DNA from: G020353115 sp964640125
GTDB lineage: Bacteria; Bacteroidota; Bacteroidia; Bacteroidales; VadinHA17
NCBI GenBank assembly: GCA_964640125.1
Contig: CAZXGG010000013.1
Coordinates: 1 to 64,000 of the forward strand
Length of the DNA: 64,000 nt
Direction: 5' to 3'
Position numbers and translations under genes: made by a program. The notes under the pieces are model-generated. The model was not told the origin of the DNA and did no database searches. It saw only the letters and a list, made by a program, of their open reading frames with translations. Positions 10,621 through 20,039 of this stretch are shown piece after piece. Position 1 is the stretch's first letter, and every line of letters begins with the position of its first letter.

Positions 10621-10941
10621 ATGGATGAGAAGAAAAACAAAAATCAGATCAACATCGAACTGGATGAGGAGATCGCACAGGGGCTCTATTCCAACCTGGC
10701 CGTTATTACTCACTCATCCTCTGAGTTCGTGATTGATTTCGTTCGTGTCATGCCCGGTGTACCTAAAGCGCGTGTTAAATCAAGAATTATCCTTACGCCG
10801 GAGCATGCCAAAAGGCTGCTTCTGGCGCTGCAGGACAACCTGAAAAAGTTTGAGTCTGTGCATGGACCCATTAAAAACATCAAAAGTTCAGGCTCACCGG
10901 TGATCCCTATGAATTTCGGAGGTCCAACAGCACAGGCCTGA
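10621..10941 (+). CDS. DUF3467 family protein
   Basis: 106 residues. The core GLYSNLAVITHSSSEFVIDFVRV and the LTPEHAKRLLLALQDNLKKFE segment are characteristic of DUF3467 proteins, which follow rpoC in many Bacteroidota. The function is not known; the fixed position suggests a link to RNA polymerase or to growth-coupled expression, but this is inference. The gene starts 3 bp after rpoC. A 9-bp inverted repeat spans its stop codon (10926-10957) and may end the operon. Confidence 0.85.
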   Translation: MDEKKNKNQINIELDEEIAQGLYSNLAVITHSSSEFVIDFVRVMPGVPKARVKSRIILTPEHAKRLLLALQDNLKKFESVHGPIKNIKSSGSPVIPMNFGGPTAQA

Positions 10942-10957
10942 TGGGTCTTGTGCTGTT
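10926..10957 (+). terminator. Inverted repeat at the end of the rpoC-DUF3467 transcript
   Basis: AACAGCACA (10926-10934) and TGTGCTGTT (10949-10957) pair perfectly around a 14-nt loop. The repeat lies between two convergent genes. There is no good T-tract, so the terminator call is tentative. Confidence 0.4.
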
Positions 10958-10958
10958 A

Positions 10959-12206
10959 TTAAAGGATGAAGAATTTCCAGATGATATAGTATATCCCGAA
11001 ACCGGATAGAACAACAAGTCCAGCCCACGTCAATACCCTCAACCACAGTTTTGGCCGGTCTTCCTGCTTTACGTTGCTTCCGGTAACCACCTTGTAGTTC
11101 ATGTATCCCAGTATGGGTGCCGTTAGAAAAGAGAGTGTCGTGGCAAGATCAACCAGGAAACTCATTGCCGTAACAAAGAATTTCAAAATTACGATCGTCC
11201 CGACAAACAAAATCCCAAGCCACATCCAGGAGAGCCAGTTCCATTCTTTCCGGGAAGTGACCTTCGGGATAAGCAGTTCTGTGGTTGGTTTCAATACTCG
11301 TGGATAAGCATCCAGGCAGGTTAGGGTTGTACTCGACATGGTTGTTAATGCCGCAATGGCTATCAGGATATAAGCCCAGCTTCCCAGGTTGGAGGTAAAG
11401 AGGTTAATTAACTGACCTGAAAATTGGGTCCCGTTATCCGAAAATTGCTCTCCGCTTCCATACATTACCAGTGCTCCGAGTGAGAGAAATCCGATCGATA
11501 AGAGAGCCGTTCCAATGTATCCCACGTTGAAATCGAAAAGGGATTCCCTCAGTTTTGGTGTGTACCCCGTCTCTTTTTTCTTCGCTATCGTCCAGAGTGA
11601 ATGCCAAACTGAAATGTCAATTGCCGAAGGCATCCACCCGGCAAAGGCAATGAGCAAAGCAATGTCTGTAAAATTCCATTCAAATGATCGCGTAAACTCA
11701 GGATCGGGATTAAACCCCTTTGTAATGGCTGAAACAACAGCCACCAGGGTGGAAATTGCCAGCAGGGTGATGATGAATTTAATGATCTTATCCAGAAACG
11801 AAAATTTCCCCACCGTTATAATCACGATTCCCGTAATCAGGATGATAAGAGCCCAGGTAAAAGGGGTGAACGAACCGGCAAAAATGTTTGAAAAAAGACC
11901 TGCGGTCACAGCAGTAATAGCTGCCTGCAGAGTAAACATCGTGCCCAGAGTTAACAAAACATAGAGGACCAATCCCCACTTTCCCAGCCTGTTATACCCC
12001 TGTAAGAGACTCTCCCCGGTTGAGGCAGCATACCGGGGTCCGAATTCGAAAAACGGATATTTAAACAGATTGATCAGAAGAATAATCCCCACCAGGTCAA
12101 ATCCGTAAATTGCACCCGCCCGGGATGATTGAACAAGATGGGAAACACCGATGGCAGCACCAGCCCAAAGTAGCCCTGGGCCCAACGATTTGATATTAAA
12201 CCTCAT
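10959..12206 (-). CDS. Nramp-like membrane transporter, non-canonical
   Basis: 415 residues with about eleven hydrophobic segments and Nramp-family sequence along its length. Canonical Nramp proteins bind divalent metal with a DPGN motif in helix 1 and a MPH motif in helix 6. Here helix 1 reads GPGLLWAGAAIGVSHLVQSS, with IGVSH where IDPGN is expected, and helix 6 reads AGWMPSAIDISVW, with MPS for MPH. It therefore probably belongs to a divergent Nramp branch with another substrate or ion coupling. It is convergent with the rpoC operon and follows the small acidic protein gene by 12 bp. Confidence 0.75.
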   Translation of the reverse strand: MRFNIKSLGPGLLWAGAAIGVSHLVQSSRAGAIYGFDLVGIILLINLFKYPFFEFGPRYAASTGESLLQGYNRLGKWGLVLYVLLTLGTMFTLQAAITAVTAGLFSNIFAGSFTPFTWALIILITGIVIITVGKFSFLDKIIKFIITLLAISTLVAVVSAITKGFNPDPEFTRSFEWNFTDIALLIAFAGWMPSAIDISVWHSLWTIAKKKETGYTPKLRESLFDFNVGYIGTALLSIGFLSLGALVMYGSGEQFSDNGTQFSGQLINLFTSNLGSWAYILIAIAALTTMSSTTLTCLDAYPRVLKPTTELLIPKVTSRKEWNWLSWMWLGILFVGTIVILKFFVTAMSFLVDLATTLSFLTAPILGYMNYKVVTGSNVKQEDRPKLWLRVLTWAGLVVLSGFGIYYIIWKFFIL

Positions 12207-12218
12207 GACTAATCCGGA

Positions 12219-12569
12219 TTAATCATCATCTTCATCATCCGGGTGTTGATCTGACAGGTAATCCAGATCAGCATATTTATCTTCATATTCTTCCCGGGAA
12301 TCCACCTTTAAAACTCCATCATCGTCATAATCCTCATCCTCCGTAATGATCTGCTGAGCTTGGACATTTGTCATCCTGATGAGATAATATTTATCATCGG
12401 TCTCGAATGGAAGAGCACTGATCAGTTTCCCTTCTTTATTCGTAAAGGTGATCAGGTTCTGACTGAAACCGTTAGGATAAACCAACTTTATCTGTTCCTG
12501 TATCTCTTCATCTAACTTATCGAAATCTTTAATTACACGGATCTTTTCGTTTTTCGGCTGCGTCATCAT
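12219..12569 (-). CDS. Small acidic conserved hypothetical protein
   Basis: 116 residues, with a charged C-terminal third very rich in Asp and Glu (the end reads HPDDEDDD). There is no signal peptide or membrane segment, so it is probably cytoplasmic. The middle contains a beta-rich part (LISALPFETDDKYYLIRM). I do not recognise a characterised family. It lies 12 bp upstream of the Nramp-like gene on the same strand and may be cotranscribed with it. No function is proposed. Confidence 0.6.
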   Translation of the reverse strand: MMTQPKNEKIRVIKDFDKLDEEIQEQIKLVYPNGFSQNLITFTNKEGKLISALPFETDDKYYLIRMTNVQAQQIITEDEDYDDDGVLKVDSREEYEDKYADLDYLSDQHPDDEDDD

Positions 12570-12818
12570 TTGGCTAATGGCATGTTGGTTAAAGGTTTGG
12601 TTTACTAATCACGGACCGTTCCACTTCATTTTCTCAGAAGAAACAGGGCAATCCTATTAATCGTTAAACATAAAAATAATTTCTTATAACAAAATGGTTT
12701 TAGGCTACTTTTTATAATCATCCATTGGTTTCATGTGCTTTCATGTTTGGCTGGTATTGTATAATAGTTTCTGAATGTTCTAATTATGCTCTCCCATGAT
12801 ATTAATACAGAATTTTTA

Positions 12819-12826
12819 TATATTTG
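12819..12826 (+). promoter_or_regulatory. Bacteroidota-type -7 box upstream of etfB
   Basis: TATATTTG matches the Bacteroidota -7 consensus TAnnTTTG exactly. It lies 55 bp before the chosen etfB start at 12882 and downstream of an in-frame upstream ATG at 12786, so it argues for the shorter protein. No convincing TTG box was seen near -33. Confidence 0.4.
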
Positions 12827-12881
12827 TCAACCTCAACCGGAACTCACTTATAAAAAACGCAATACAGTTAAAAATATCAAC

Positions 12882-13631
12882 ATGAAGTTAGCAGTTTGCC
12901 TGGGGAATGTCCCCGATACCACAACCAAAGTTAAGTTTTCAAACAATAACACTGCGTTTGACAAAACAGGTGTACAGTGGATCATTAATCCATGGGACGA
13001 ACTGGCTCTGACAAGGGCTATTGAGTTGAAAGAGGACAGTGGCAATCCTGTGGATACCGTTACCGTAATTACAGTCGGACTTACGGACGCTGAACCAACC
13101 ATAAGAAAAGCACTGGCTATCGGAGCGGATAACGCCATTCGCATCAATGCTGAACCGACCGATGCATATGTTGTTGCAGCACAGCTGGCAGAGCAGTTAA
13201 AAAAGAACGATTTTGATATTATCCTCTGTGGCATTGAATCCAGTGACTATAACGGGTTTGCTGTTGGAGGGATGCTTGCGGAATTTCTCGATTATCTTTC
13301 TGTATCGGCTGTTTCTCATTTTACCATCACCGGCAATGATCTTGAGATTACCCGTGATATTGATGGGGGAAAAGAGATTGTCCAGGTAGAAGCTCCACTC
13401 GTGGCAATTGTACAAAAGGGAATAACCAAGGAACCAAGGATTCCGGCAATGCGTGGAATCATGATGGCGCGTAAAAAACCGCTTGAAGTGGTTGAACCGA
13501 TAGATGTGGAGGTGATGACCGAGTTTTCCGGGTTTGAACCTCCCCAATCAAAACCACCCTGTAAAATGATTGATGCGGAAAATGTAAAAGAACTTGTTGA
13601 ATTGTTGCAGAACGAGGCAAAAGTACTTTAA
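12882..13631 (+). CDS. etfB: Electron transfer flavoprotein beta subunit
   Basis: 249 residues from the ATG at 12882 (MKLAVCLGNVPDTTTKVKF), the family start; an upstream in-frame ATG at 12786 would add 32 unrelated residues and lies before the likely -7 box. EtfB binds AMP and, with EtfA, carries one FAD that accepts electrons from acyl-CoA dehydrogenases. Conserved pieces include NPWDELALTRAIELKE and EPRIPAMRGIMMARKKP. It begins a four-gene unit with etfA, a membrane FeS oxidoreductase and an acyl-CoA dehydrogenase, all on the plus strand. Confidence 0.93.
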   Translation: MKLAVCLGNVPDTTTKVKFSNNNTAFDKTGVQWIINPWDELALTRAIELKEDSGNPVDTVTVITVGLTDAEPTIRKALAIGADNAIRINAEPTDAYVVAAQLAEQLKKNDFDIILCGIESSDYNGFAVGGMLAEFLDYLSVSAVSHFTITGNDLEITRDIDGGKEIVQVEAPLVAIVQKGITKEPRIPAMRGIMMARKKPLEVVEPIDVEVMTEFSGFEPPQSKPPCKMIDAENVKELVELLQNEAKVL

Positions 13632-13665
13632 CAGAATAAAAAATCAGGAACGTAAAATAAATATC

Positions 13666-14640
13666 ATGGCAGTATTAGTATATGCAGAAAACTGGGATGG
13701 GAAGTTTAAAAAACTCACCTTTGAACTGATATCCTATGCGTCAAAAATAGCTGAGATGCTGAACACTTCCACATCGGTTGTCTCAATCGGGAAGGTAGAA
13801 GAGAGTGAACTGAATAAACTTGGGAATTATGGTGCCCTGAAGGTATTGAAAGTGGAAGACGATCAGTTTAAAAACCTGGATAACCAGGTGTATACCAACA
13901 TCATTTTCCAGGCTGCACAAAAAGAGGAGGCTGATGTGATCCTACTTGCCCATAACAATACGGGGAAAGCGTTGGCACCCAGATTGTCGGTTAAATTGAA
14001 AGCAGCCCTGGGTTCGAGTCTGATCGCACTACCCTCTTCCCTGGAACCATTTACCGTTTACAAGAAGGTGTTCTCCGGAAAAGCATATGCCAATATCATA
14101 TTGAAATCGGATAAAAAGGTCCTGACCCTCGCACAGAATTCATTTAAACTGATTGAAACGGATATTCAGGCATCGATTGAGTCTTTTGCCCCGGAAATCG
14201 ATGAAACAGAGATCAAAACAAAGGTTAAGGATACACAGAAACAGACCGGAAAAATCATCCTGACCGATGCTGAGATTGTCGTTTCAGGAGGTCGCGGAAT
14301 GAGAACGGGTGACAATTGGGGACCGCTTGAAGAACTTGCTGCTGCACTTGGAGGAGCTTTAGCCTGTTCCAGACCGGTCTCAGATGAGGGTTGGCGCCCT
14401 CATGAAGAACATACCGGGCAAACAGGAAAAATCATTGCTCCAAATTTATACATTGCTGTAGGAATATCCGGTGCGATCCAGCACCTGGCGGGTGTTAGTT
14501 CATCAAAATATATCGTGGCAATAAACACCGATCCCGATGCGCCGATATTTGAAGCCGCAGATTATGGTATTCTGGGGGATGCAATAAAAGTTCTCCCGGA
14601 ATTGGTGAACGCGGTAAAAGAAATGAAATCACAGCAATAA
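13666..14640 (+). CDS. etfA: Electron transfer flavoprotein alpha subunit
   Basis: 324 residues from the ATG at 13666 (MAVLVYAENWDGKFKK), 34 bp after etfB. The C-terminal FAD-binding domain is clear: VSGGRGMRTGDNWGPLEELA, then ASRPVSDEGW-type and YIAVGISGAIQHLAGV segments. Together with EtfB it forms the soluble electron carrier. The neighbouring membrane oxidoreductase at 14725 is the probable electron acceptor and the acyl-CoA dehydrogenase at 16911 a probable donor. The in-frame ORF extends upstream to 13594 inside etfB, but the family start fits better. Confidence 0.93.
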   Translation: MAVLVYAENWDGKFKKLTFELISYASKIAEMLNTSTSVVSIGKVEESELNKLGNYGALKVLKVEDDQFKNLDNQVYTNIIFQAAQKEEADVILLAHNNTGKALAPRLSVKLKAALGSSLIALPSSLEPFTVYKKVFSGKAYANIILKSDKKVLTLAQNSFKLIETDIQASIESFAPEIDETEIKTKVKDTQKQTGKIILTDAEIVVSGGRGMRTGDNWGPLEELAAALGGALACSRPVSDEGWRPHEEHTGQTGKIIAPNLYIAVGISGAIQHLAGVSSSKYIVAINTDPDAPIFEAADYGILGDAIKVLPELVNAVKEMKSQQ

Positions 14641-14724
14641 AGAACAAACACCCGGTTATTCTTTCGGAACTCACGTTCTCAGATGAAGATCCCGTTTCCC
14701 ATGATGATTTAAAATCAGAGATGT

Positions 14725-16830
14725 ATGATTAAACAGATGTTGTTCATATTATCACTGGTCGTAACACTTGTTGCATTCGGCTATACAACGCGTAGAATAA
14801 TCTCCTTTTTTAAACTGACACGCCCTGCATTTTTCATCCGTGATTTTGGCAAACGGCTTAGGATTACCTTGAAAGTAGCCATCGGACAGAGCAAGATTTT
14901 CAGAAGACCAGTAATCGGTCTTATGCATGCCCTGGTGTTCTGGGGATTCCTCGTTATTCTCTTCGGCAGCATTGAAATGATTATCGATGGTGTGGCACGA
15001 ACGGAGAGAATATTAACCGTGCTGGGACCTCTATATGATGTGATCATTGCTTGCAGTGATCTGTTTGCCGCGGTCATCCTTGTGGCTATTGTTGCATTCC
15101 TATTCAGGAGAATATTTATGCACATTAAACGGTTTACGGGGATGGAGATGACACACTGGTCACATGTCGATGCCAATATTTCCCTGCTTCTGATCCTTTT
15201 GCTGATGGTCTCATTGCTTGGAATGAATACATTTTATATCGCTCATAACCGCGCAATGACTCATGAGATTGAAGGTTTTTTCCCGGTCAGTTCATTCCTG
15301 GCAGATCGATTTTCTATGCTCTCCAATGAAACACTCTATACATTGCACGAGATCAATTGGTGGACTCATATTCTGATGGTCTTTTTCTTTGCCAATTACC
15401 TTCCTTATTCAAAGCACTTTCATGTGTTTATGTCCGTTCCAAACGTATTCCTCAGCAACCTGGATCCTATCGGAAAACTGAAGACAATGGAGCAGATTAC
15501 CGGGGCAGTTGTACAAATGATGAATCCGGAAACGGCCTATGCAGACGTGCCCGGTAGTGAAGATGAGGTGATGGAACGGTTTGGTATACTGGATGTTGAA
15601 GATGCAACCTGGAAGAACTATTTTGATTCACTCTCCTGTACCCAGTGCGGAAGGTGTACATCCGTCTGTCCTGCAAATATTACCGGCAAGAAACTCTCTC
15701 CCAGGAAAATCATGATGGATCTGAGAACCAGGATGAAGGAAAAAGGTCCCGGAATGATAAAACTGGGGAAGCAATATACCGATCAGAAATCCCTGATCAG
15801 GGATTACATTACAGAGGAGGAGCTCTGGGCCTGTACAACCTGCAATGCATGTGTGCAGGAATGCCCGATAAATATCAATCAACCCTCGCTGATCGTGGAT
15901 ATGCGAAGATACCTGGTGATGGAGGAGTCTGCCGGTCCGGCCGAACTGAACCAGATCTTTTCCAACATTGAAAACAATGGCGCTCCATGGCAGCTTTCTC
16001 AGGAGGACCGGATGGTATGGGCGGAGAACCTGCAGATGAATGGAACTAAAGTTGATGTTCCCCTGATGGCCGAACGGTTTGCCGGGGGACAAATACCCGA
16101 ATACCTTTTGTGGGTTGGAAGTGCAGGAGCCTTTGATGACCGGTATAAAAAAGTGACAAGCGCTTTTGTGAAGATTTTAACTCACCTGGGAATCAATTAT
16201 GCAGTGCTGGGAACAGAAGAGTCTTCAACCGGAGATGTTGCACGGCGAGCCGGTAATGAAATGCTGTTCCAGATGCAGGCCATAATGAATATCGAGTTGC
16301 TTGCCGGTTATGAGGTGAAAAAGATCCTGACCTGTGATCCGCATGCATACAACACCTTTAAAAATGAGTATCCTGATTTTGGCGGCAAACTTGACGTGAT
16401 GCACCATACCCAGTTTTTAAACCGGTTGATAGAAGCGGGAAAACTTTCGCTTGAGTCCGAGGCGCTGAGGGGAAAAATAGTGACATTCCATGATCCCTGT
16501 TATCTTGGCCGTGCCAACGGAGAATATAACGCTCCAAGGAGAATCATCGAAACAATGCCTGTTACATTTGTGGAAATGCCACGGAATAAAAGTTTTGCCC
16601 TTTGCTGTGGAGCAGGAGGTGGCCAGATGTTTAAAGAGGCTGAAAAAGGCGACCGGGAAGTCTTTGTCGAACGTACCGAAGAGGCACTGAACACCGGGGC
16701 AGATATCATTGCCACTGCATGTCCCTATTGCATGGTAATGATTACCGATGGGCTAAAGTATGCAAACAGGGAAGATGAAATCAGGAATCTCGATATTGCA
16801 GAACTGGTTGCCCTGTCACTGAATTTGTAA
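14725..16830 (+). CDS. Membrane FeS oxidoreductase, probable ETF:menaquinone oxidoreductase
   Basis: 701 residues. The N-terminal third is a NarI-like membrane domain with about six helices and histidines suitable for heme b (for example GLMHALVFWGF). Two [4Fe-4S] motifs follow, CTQCGRCTSVCP near residue 305 and CTTCNACVQECP near residue 370. The C-terminal half has the HdrB/GlpC-type CCG region, with DPCYLGRANGEYN and ALCCGAGGGQMF. The same domain set next to etfAB is known from membrane ETF oxidoreductases that reduce menaquinone. The position between etfA and an acyl-CoA dehydrogenase supports that role here; the exact acceptor is inferred. Confidence 0.82.
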   Translation: MIKQMLFILSLVVTLVAFGYTTRRIISFFKLTRPAFFIRDFGKRLRITLKVAIGQSKIFRRPVIGLMHALVFWGFLVILFGSIEMIIDGVARTERILTVLGPLYDVIIACSDLFAAVILVAIVAFLFRRIFMHIKRFTGMEMTHWSHVDANISLLLILLLMVSLLGMNTFYIAHNRAMTHEIEGFFPVSSFLADRFSMLSNETLYTLHEINWWTHILMVFFFANYLPYSKHFHVFMSVPNVFLSNLDPIGKLKTMEQITGAVVQMMNPETAYADVPGSEDEVMERFGILDVEDATWKNYFDSLSCTQCGRCTSVCPANITGKKLSPRKIMMDLRTRMKEKGPGMIKLGKQYTDQKSLIRDYITEEELWACTTCNACVQECPININQPSLIVDMRRYLVMEESAGPAELNQIFSNIENNGAPWQLSQEDRMVWAENLQMNGTKVDVPLMAERFAGGQIPEYLLWVGSAGAFDDRYKKVTSAFVKILTHLGINYAVLGTEESSTGDVARRAGNEMLFQMQAIMNIELLAGYEVKKILTCDPHAYNTFKNEYPDFGGKLDVMHHTQFLNRLIEAGKLSLESEALRGKIVTFHDPCYLGRANGEYNAPRRIIETMPVTFVEMPRNKSFALCCGAGGGQMFKEAEKGDREVFVERTEEALNTGADIIATACPYCMVMITDGLKYANREDEIRNLDIAELVALSLNL

Positions 16831-16910
16831 TAAAACGGATAATCGTATCTTTACGGATAATTATTGCAGTACATAACAATCCCGAAATATTTCAAAAAAC
16901 ACATTCAAAA

Positions 16911-18695
16911 ATGGAAAAAATATTGGCCATAAAAGGTGGTGAATTCATGGTAAAAGAAACCGAAGCCGATGAGATCTTTATCCCGGAGGAGTTTGATGAA
17001 GAACAAAAGATGATTGCAGAAACCTGTCAGGACTTTCTCGATACAGAAGTAATGCCTAACCTGGATAGAATTGATAATCAGGAAGATGGATTAGTGAGGA
17101 GCTTGCTTGACAAAGCCGGTGAATTGGGATTGCTTGGTATAGCATTACCGGAAGAGTATGATGGATTCGGGCAGTCATTTGTTACATCAATGATCACCTG
17201 TGAGATCATGGGATCATCCTATTCTTTTGCGGTTGCCTTTTCCTGCCACACCGGTATAGGATCACTTCCGATCCTCTATTATGGAAATGAGGAACAAAAA
17301 AAGAAATACCTGCCAAAACTGGCAACCGGAGAATGGGTGGGAGCATATTGCCTTACAGAACCCGGAGCTGGCTCCGATGCAAATGCAGGGAAAACAAAAG
17401 CTGTGCTTTCCGATGATGGGAAACATTATATTCTGAATGGCCAGAAAATGTGGATCACCAACGCCGGATTTGCCGATGTGTTTACCGTTTTTGCGAAGAT
17501 CGATAATGACAGGGTCCTCAGTGCCTTTATCGTGGAGAGGGATTATCCGGGGATAGTATTTAATCCAGAGGAGAAAAAGATGGGCATTAAGGGATCTTCA
17601 ACCCGGCAAATCTTCTTTAACGATTGTATGGTCCCTGTAGAGAACATGCTGGGATCCCGGGGAGGAGGATTCAGGATAGCCCTCAATATTTTGCACATGG
17701 GACGGATAAAACTGGGAGGAAATGTGCTGGGAGCTGCAAAACTAACCATCAATTATTCGGTCCAGTATGCCAACGAAAGGAAACAGTTCGGTATGTTGAT
17801 CTCGGAATTCGGGGCAATAAAATATAAGCTGGCAGAACAGGTGATAAAAACCTTTGTGACAGAATCTGCTGTTTACAGGGCAAGCCATAATGTCGATCAG
17901 GCAGTTGAAATGAACCATGATGAGGAGGCAAAAGACCATGCCATGATTATCGCATTCAACCAGCTGGCCATCGAAGCAGCCATCCTGAAAGTTTTTGGAT
18001 CGGAAATCCTGGATTATATTGTCGATGAAGCAGTTCAGATCTTCGGAGGAATGGGATACACGTCAGAAATGCCGGTGGAACGCGGGTACAGGGATTCAAG
18101 AATCAACCGGATCTTTGAAGGTACCAATGAGATCAATAAGATCTTGGCTGTCGATACCGTACTCAAAAGAGCCATGAAAGGAGAATTCGACCTGTTCGGT
18201 GAGGCAAAGAAAGTAGTCGATGGACTGCTTGCCCTGCCATCTGAACCGGCAAAAGAATTTTCTAATTACTATGAACAGAAAAAAACCTATATCAGCCATT
18301 TCAAAAAAACAGCCCTGATGCTCATTCACTATGCATCAGAGAAATTCCAGAGAAAGCTGGTTTTTGAACAGGAGATCCTGAATAATATCTCCGATATCAT
18401 CATGAACCTCTACGTTGCAGAATCTGCAGTATTACGGGTTCAGAAACTGGAGAAAATGCGTGGCGAAGAAGCGGTAAAGATCTACAAGGATATCATCGAT
18501 GTTTTTGTGTATGACGTAGCTGATCTGGTGCGAAAAGCAGCGACTGACACCGTGAATTCATTAACTGATGATAAGGAAAAAGAGCTGATGTTGAAGGCCA
18601 TTGCCTACTATTCTGCCGTGGAAGGAGTCAATGTCAGAGATGCCAGAAGAAGGATTGCTGATAAACTCATTGAAGAGAATAGATATGCATTTTAG
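16911..18695 (+). CDS. Acyl-CoA dehydrogenase, long form
   Basis: 594 residues, longer than the usual 380 because of a C-terminal extension as in VLCAD/ACAD9-like enzymes. The start gives MEKILAIKGGEFMVKETEAD, matching the family pattern. The FAD-binding signature AYCLTEPGAGSDANAGKTK and the C-terminal QIFGGMGYTSEMPVERGYRD are present. FEGTNEI carries the glutamate position that serves as catalytic base in many family members. Electrons would pass to EtfAB encoded upstream. The substrate chain length cannot be read from the sequence. A second ATG at 16947 is less likely as start. Confidence 0.92.
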   Translation: MEKILAIKGGEFMVKETEADEIFIPEEFDEEQKMIAETCQDFLDTEVMPNLDRIDNQEDGLVRSLLDKAGELGLLGIALPEEYDGFGQSFVTSMITCEIMGSSYSFAVAFSCHTGIGSLPILYYGNEEQKKKYLPKLATGEWVGAYCLTEPGAGSDANAGKTKAVLSDDGKHYILNGQKMWITNAGFADVFTVFAKIDNDRVLSAFIVERDYPGIVFNPEEKKMGIKGSSTRQIFFNDCMVPVENMLGSRGGGFRIALNILHMGRIKLGGNVLGAAKLTINYSVQYANERKQFGMLISEFGAIKYKLAEQVIKTFVTESAVYRASHNVDQAVEMNHDEEAKDHAMIIAFNQLAIEAAILKVFGSEILDYIVDEAVQIFGGMGYTSEMPVERGYRDSRINRIFEGTNEINKILAVDTVLKRAMKGEFDLFGEAKKVVDGLLALPSEPAKEFSNYYEQKKTYISHFKKTALMLIHYASEKFQRKLVFEQEILNNISDIIMNLYVAESAVLRVQKLEKMRGEEAVKIYKDIIDVFVYDVADLVRKAATDTVNSLTDDKEKELMLKAIAYYSAVEGVNVRDARRRIADKLIEENRYAF

Positions 18696-18737
18696 CAGCT
18701 TTTTTCGTATCTTTAAGTAGTTGTTACGGACAAAGAG

Positions 18738-19103
18738 ATGAAACAATATAAACCGTTGATTTTTTGGATCATTCTTTTTACAGGTGCCCTTCTGCTCAAT
18801 ACCTGTGATAGTGAACCGGAATGTGGCTGTGATGGAAAGAAGGCATTTGAGTTGACGAATGAGGTGGGAGAGATCTTTTATGAGACTGAAGATGACTATG
18901 CCACCTTCGTAAGTGCAACTCTTTATACAGTATTTGTATTATGCAATCCCAAGGAATTTCGGGATACCCTGGCAACGTTTGACCAGGGAGACCTTGTTTA
19001 TGTATCGGGAATAGCCCATTACCAGTGTTACAATAATCCATACACCCAGACTTCCTACCTTCTTGATATGAAAAGCATTGCTGAGTATAAATTAGATGAT
19101 TAG
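18738..19103 (+). CDS. Small lipoprotein of unknown function
   Basis: 121 residues with a hydrophobic N-terminal signal ending in LLLNTC, a lipobox, so it is probably a lipid-anchored envelope protein. The mature part has a cysteine-rich start (ECGCDG) and an apparent beta-rich domain with DQGDLVYVSGIAHYQC, which might be an OB-like fold. I do not recognise a characterised family. It stands alone on the plus strand between the acyl-CoA dehydrogenase gene and a Rossmann-fold protein gene. Confidence 0.6.
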   Translation: MKQYKPLIFWIILFTGALLLNTCDSEPECGCDGKKAFELTNEVGEIFYETEDDYATFVSATLYTVFVLCNPKEFRDTLATFDQGDLVYVSGIAHYQCYNNPYTQTSYLLDMKSIAEYKLDD

Positions 19104-19193
19104 AACGTTTCGGGAGGTTGAACCATTGCCCTCTCTTCTTTTAATCCAATCGATGCACTGCTCGTTTTATTTGCATAAAAAACGTTTAGCATA

Positions 19194-19982
19194 ATGGATA
19201 AATATTCCGGTAAACGGATTGTCATGGTAGGTTCCGGTAATGTGGCTTGTCAACTATCCAAAGCATTACTCGATGCCGGATACCAGATAATCCAGGTGTA
19301 TAGCAGAACCGCTGCTCATGCCAGAGCCCTGGCTGTTACCCTGAATTCTTCCTGGACTGATCAGGTTTCGGAGATCACAGAACAGGGTGATCTGTATATT
19401 CTTGCCGTTTCCGATTCGGCCATTCCACAACTGGCAGATCAAATCAACATCAAATCACAACTCGTGGTCCATACTTCCGGGAGTATGGAAATGAACATCT
19501 TCCGCGGCAAGGCGAAGAACTATGGTGTGTTTTACCCCCTGCAAACCTTTTCAAAAAACAGGACTGTTGATTTCAAAAACATCCCTGTGGCAGTTGAAGG
19601 AAATAACAAAGAGAGTGAAGCCACTTTGTCGCATCTTGGCCAACAGGTATCAGAAAGGATTATAAAACTCAACAGCACCGATCGGCTTTACCTGCATCTT
19701 GCTGCCGTCTTCGCCTGTAATTTTACAAATCATCTTTACCACCTTGCCTCCCTGATCCTTGATAAAAAAAACATACCCTTTGACCTGTTGTTACCACTCA
19801 TTCATGAAACAGCAGGTAAAATCAGGACAATACACCCGGGTGAAGGGCAAACGGGACCTGCGGTAAGAAATGACCAAATTGTTATTAAAAAGCATTTAGA
19901 TTTATTATCTTTCTCCCCCGAAATCAGGGAACTATATGACTTACTCAGCCGCAGTATCTACTCTCTTGCCCATGACAGATAG
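19194..19982 (+). CDS. Rossmann-like and DUF2520 domain protein (NADP-binding)
   Basis: 262 residues. The N-terminus IVMVGSGNVACQLSKAL is a dinucleotide-binding glycine motif. The middle GVFYPLQTFSKNR and a C-terminal helical part (LHLAAVFACNFTNHLYHLA) fit the Rossmann-like plus DUF2520 architecture, which resembles ketopantoate and F420-dependent NADP reductases. The reaction is unknown. In Bacteroidota this gene often precedes a KdsC-like phosphatase gene, as here (57 bp downstream), so the genes are probably cotranscribed. Confidence 0.78.
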   Translation: MDKYSGKRIVMVGSGNVACQLSKALLDAGYQIIQVYSRTAAHARALAVTLNSSWTDQVSEITEQGDLYILAVSDSAIPQLADQINIKSQLVVHTSGSMEMNIFRGKAKNYGVFYPLQTFSKNRTVDFKNIPVAVEGNNKESEATLSHLGQQVSERIIKLNSTDRLYLHLAAVFACNFTNHLYHLASLILDKKNIPFDLLLPLIHETAGKIRTIHPGEGQTGPAVRNDQIVIKKHLDLLSFSPEIRELYDLLSRSIYSLAHDR

Positions 19983-20039
19983 GATGGCTTGTCGTTTGAA
20001 AACAATATCGTTCCGAATCCGTAACAACGAACCTGGTAA

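Noticed and set aside
11515..11964. 149-codon open frame on the plus strand
   Set aside because: Antisense to the Nramp-like gene and without family features.
12786..12881. N-terminal extension of EtfB from an upstream ATG
   Set aside because: The added 32 residues are not family-like and the likely -7 box lies inside the extension.
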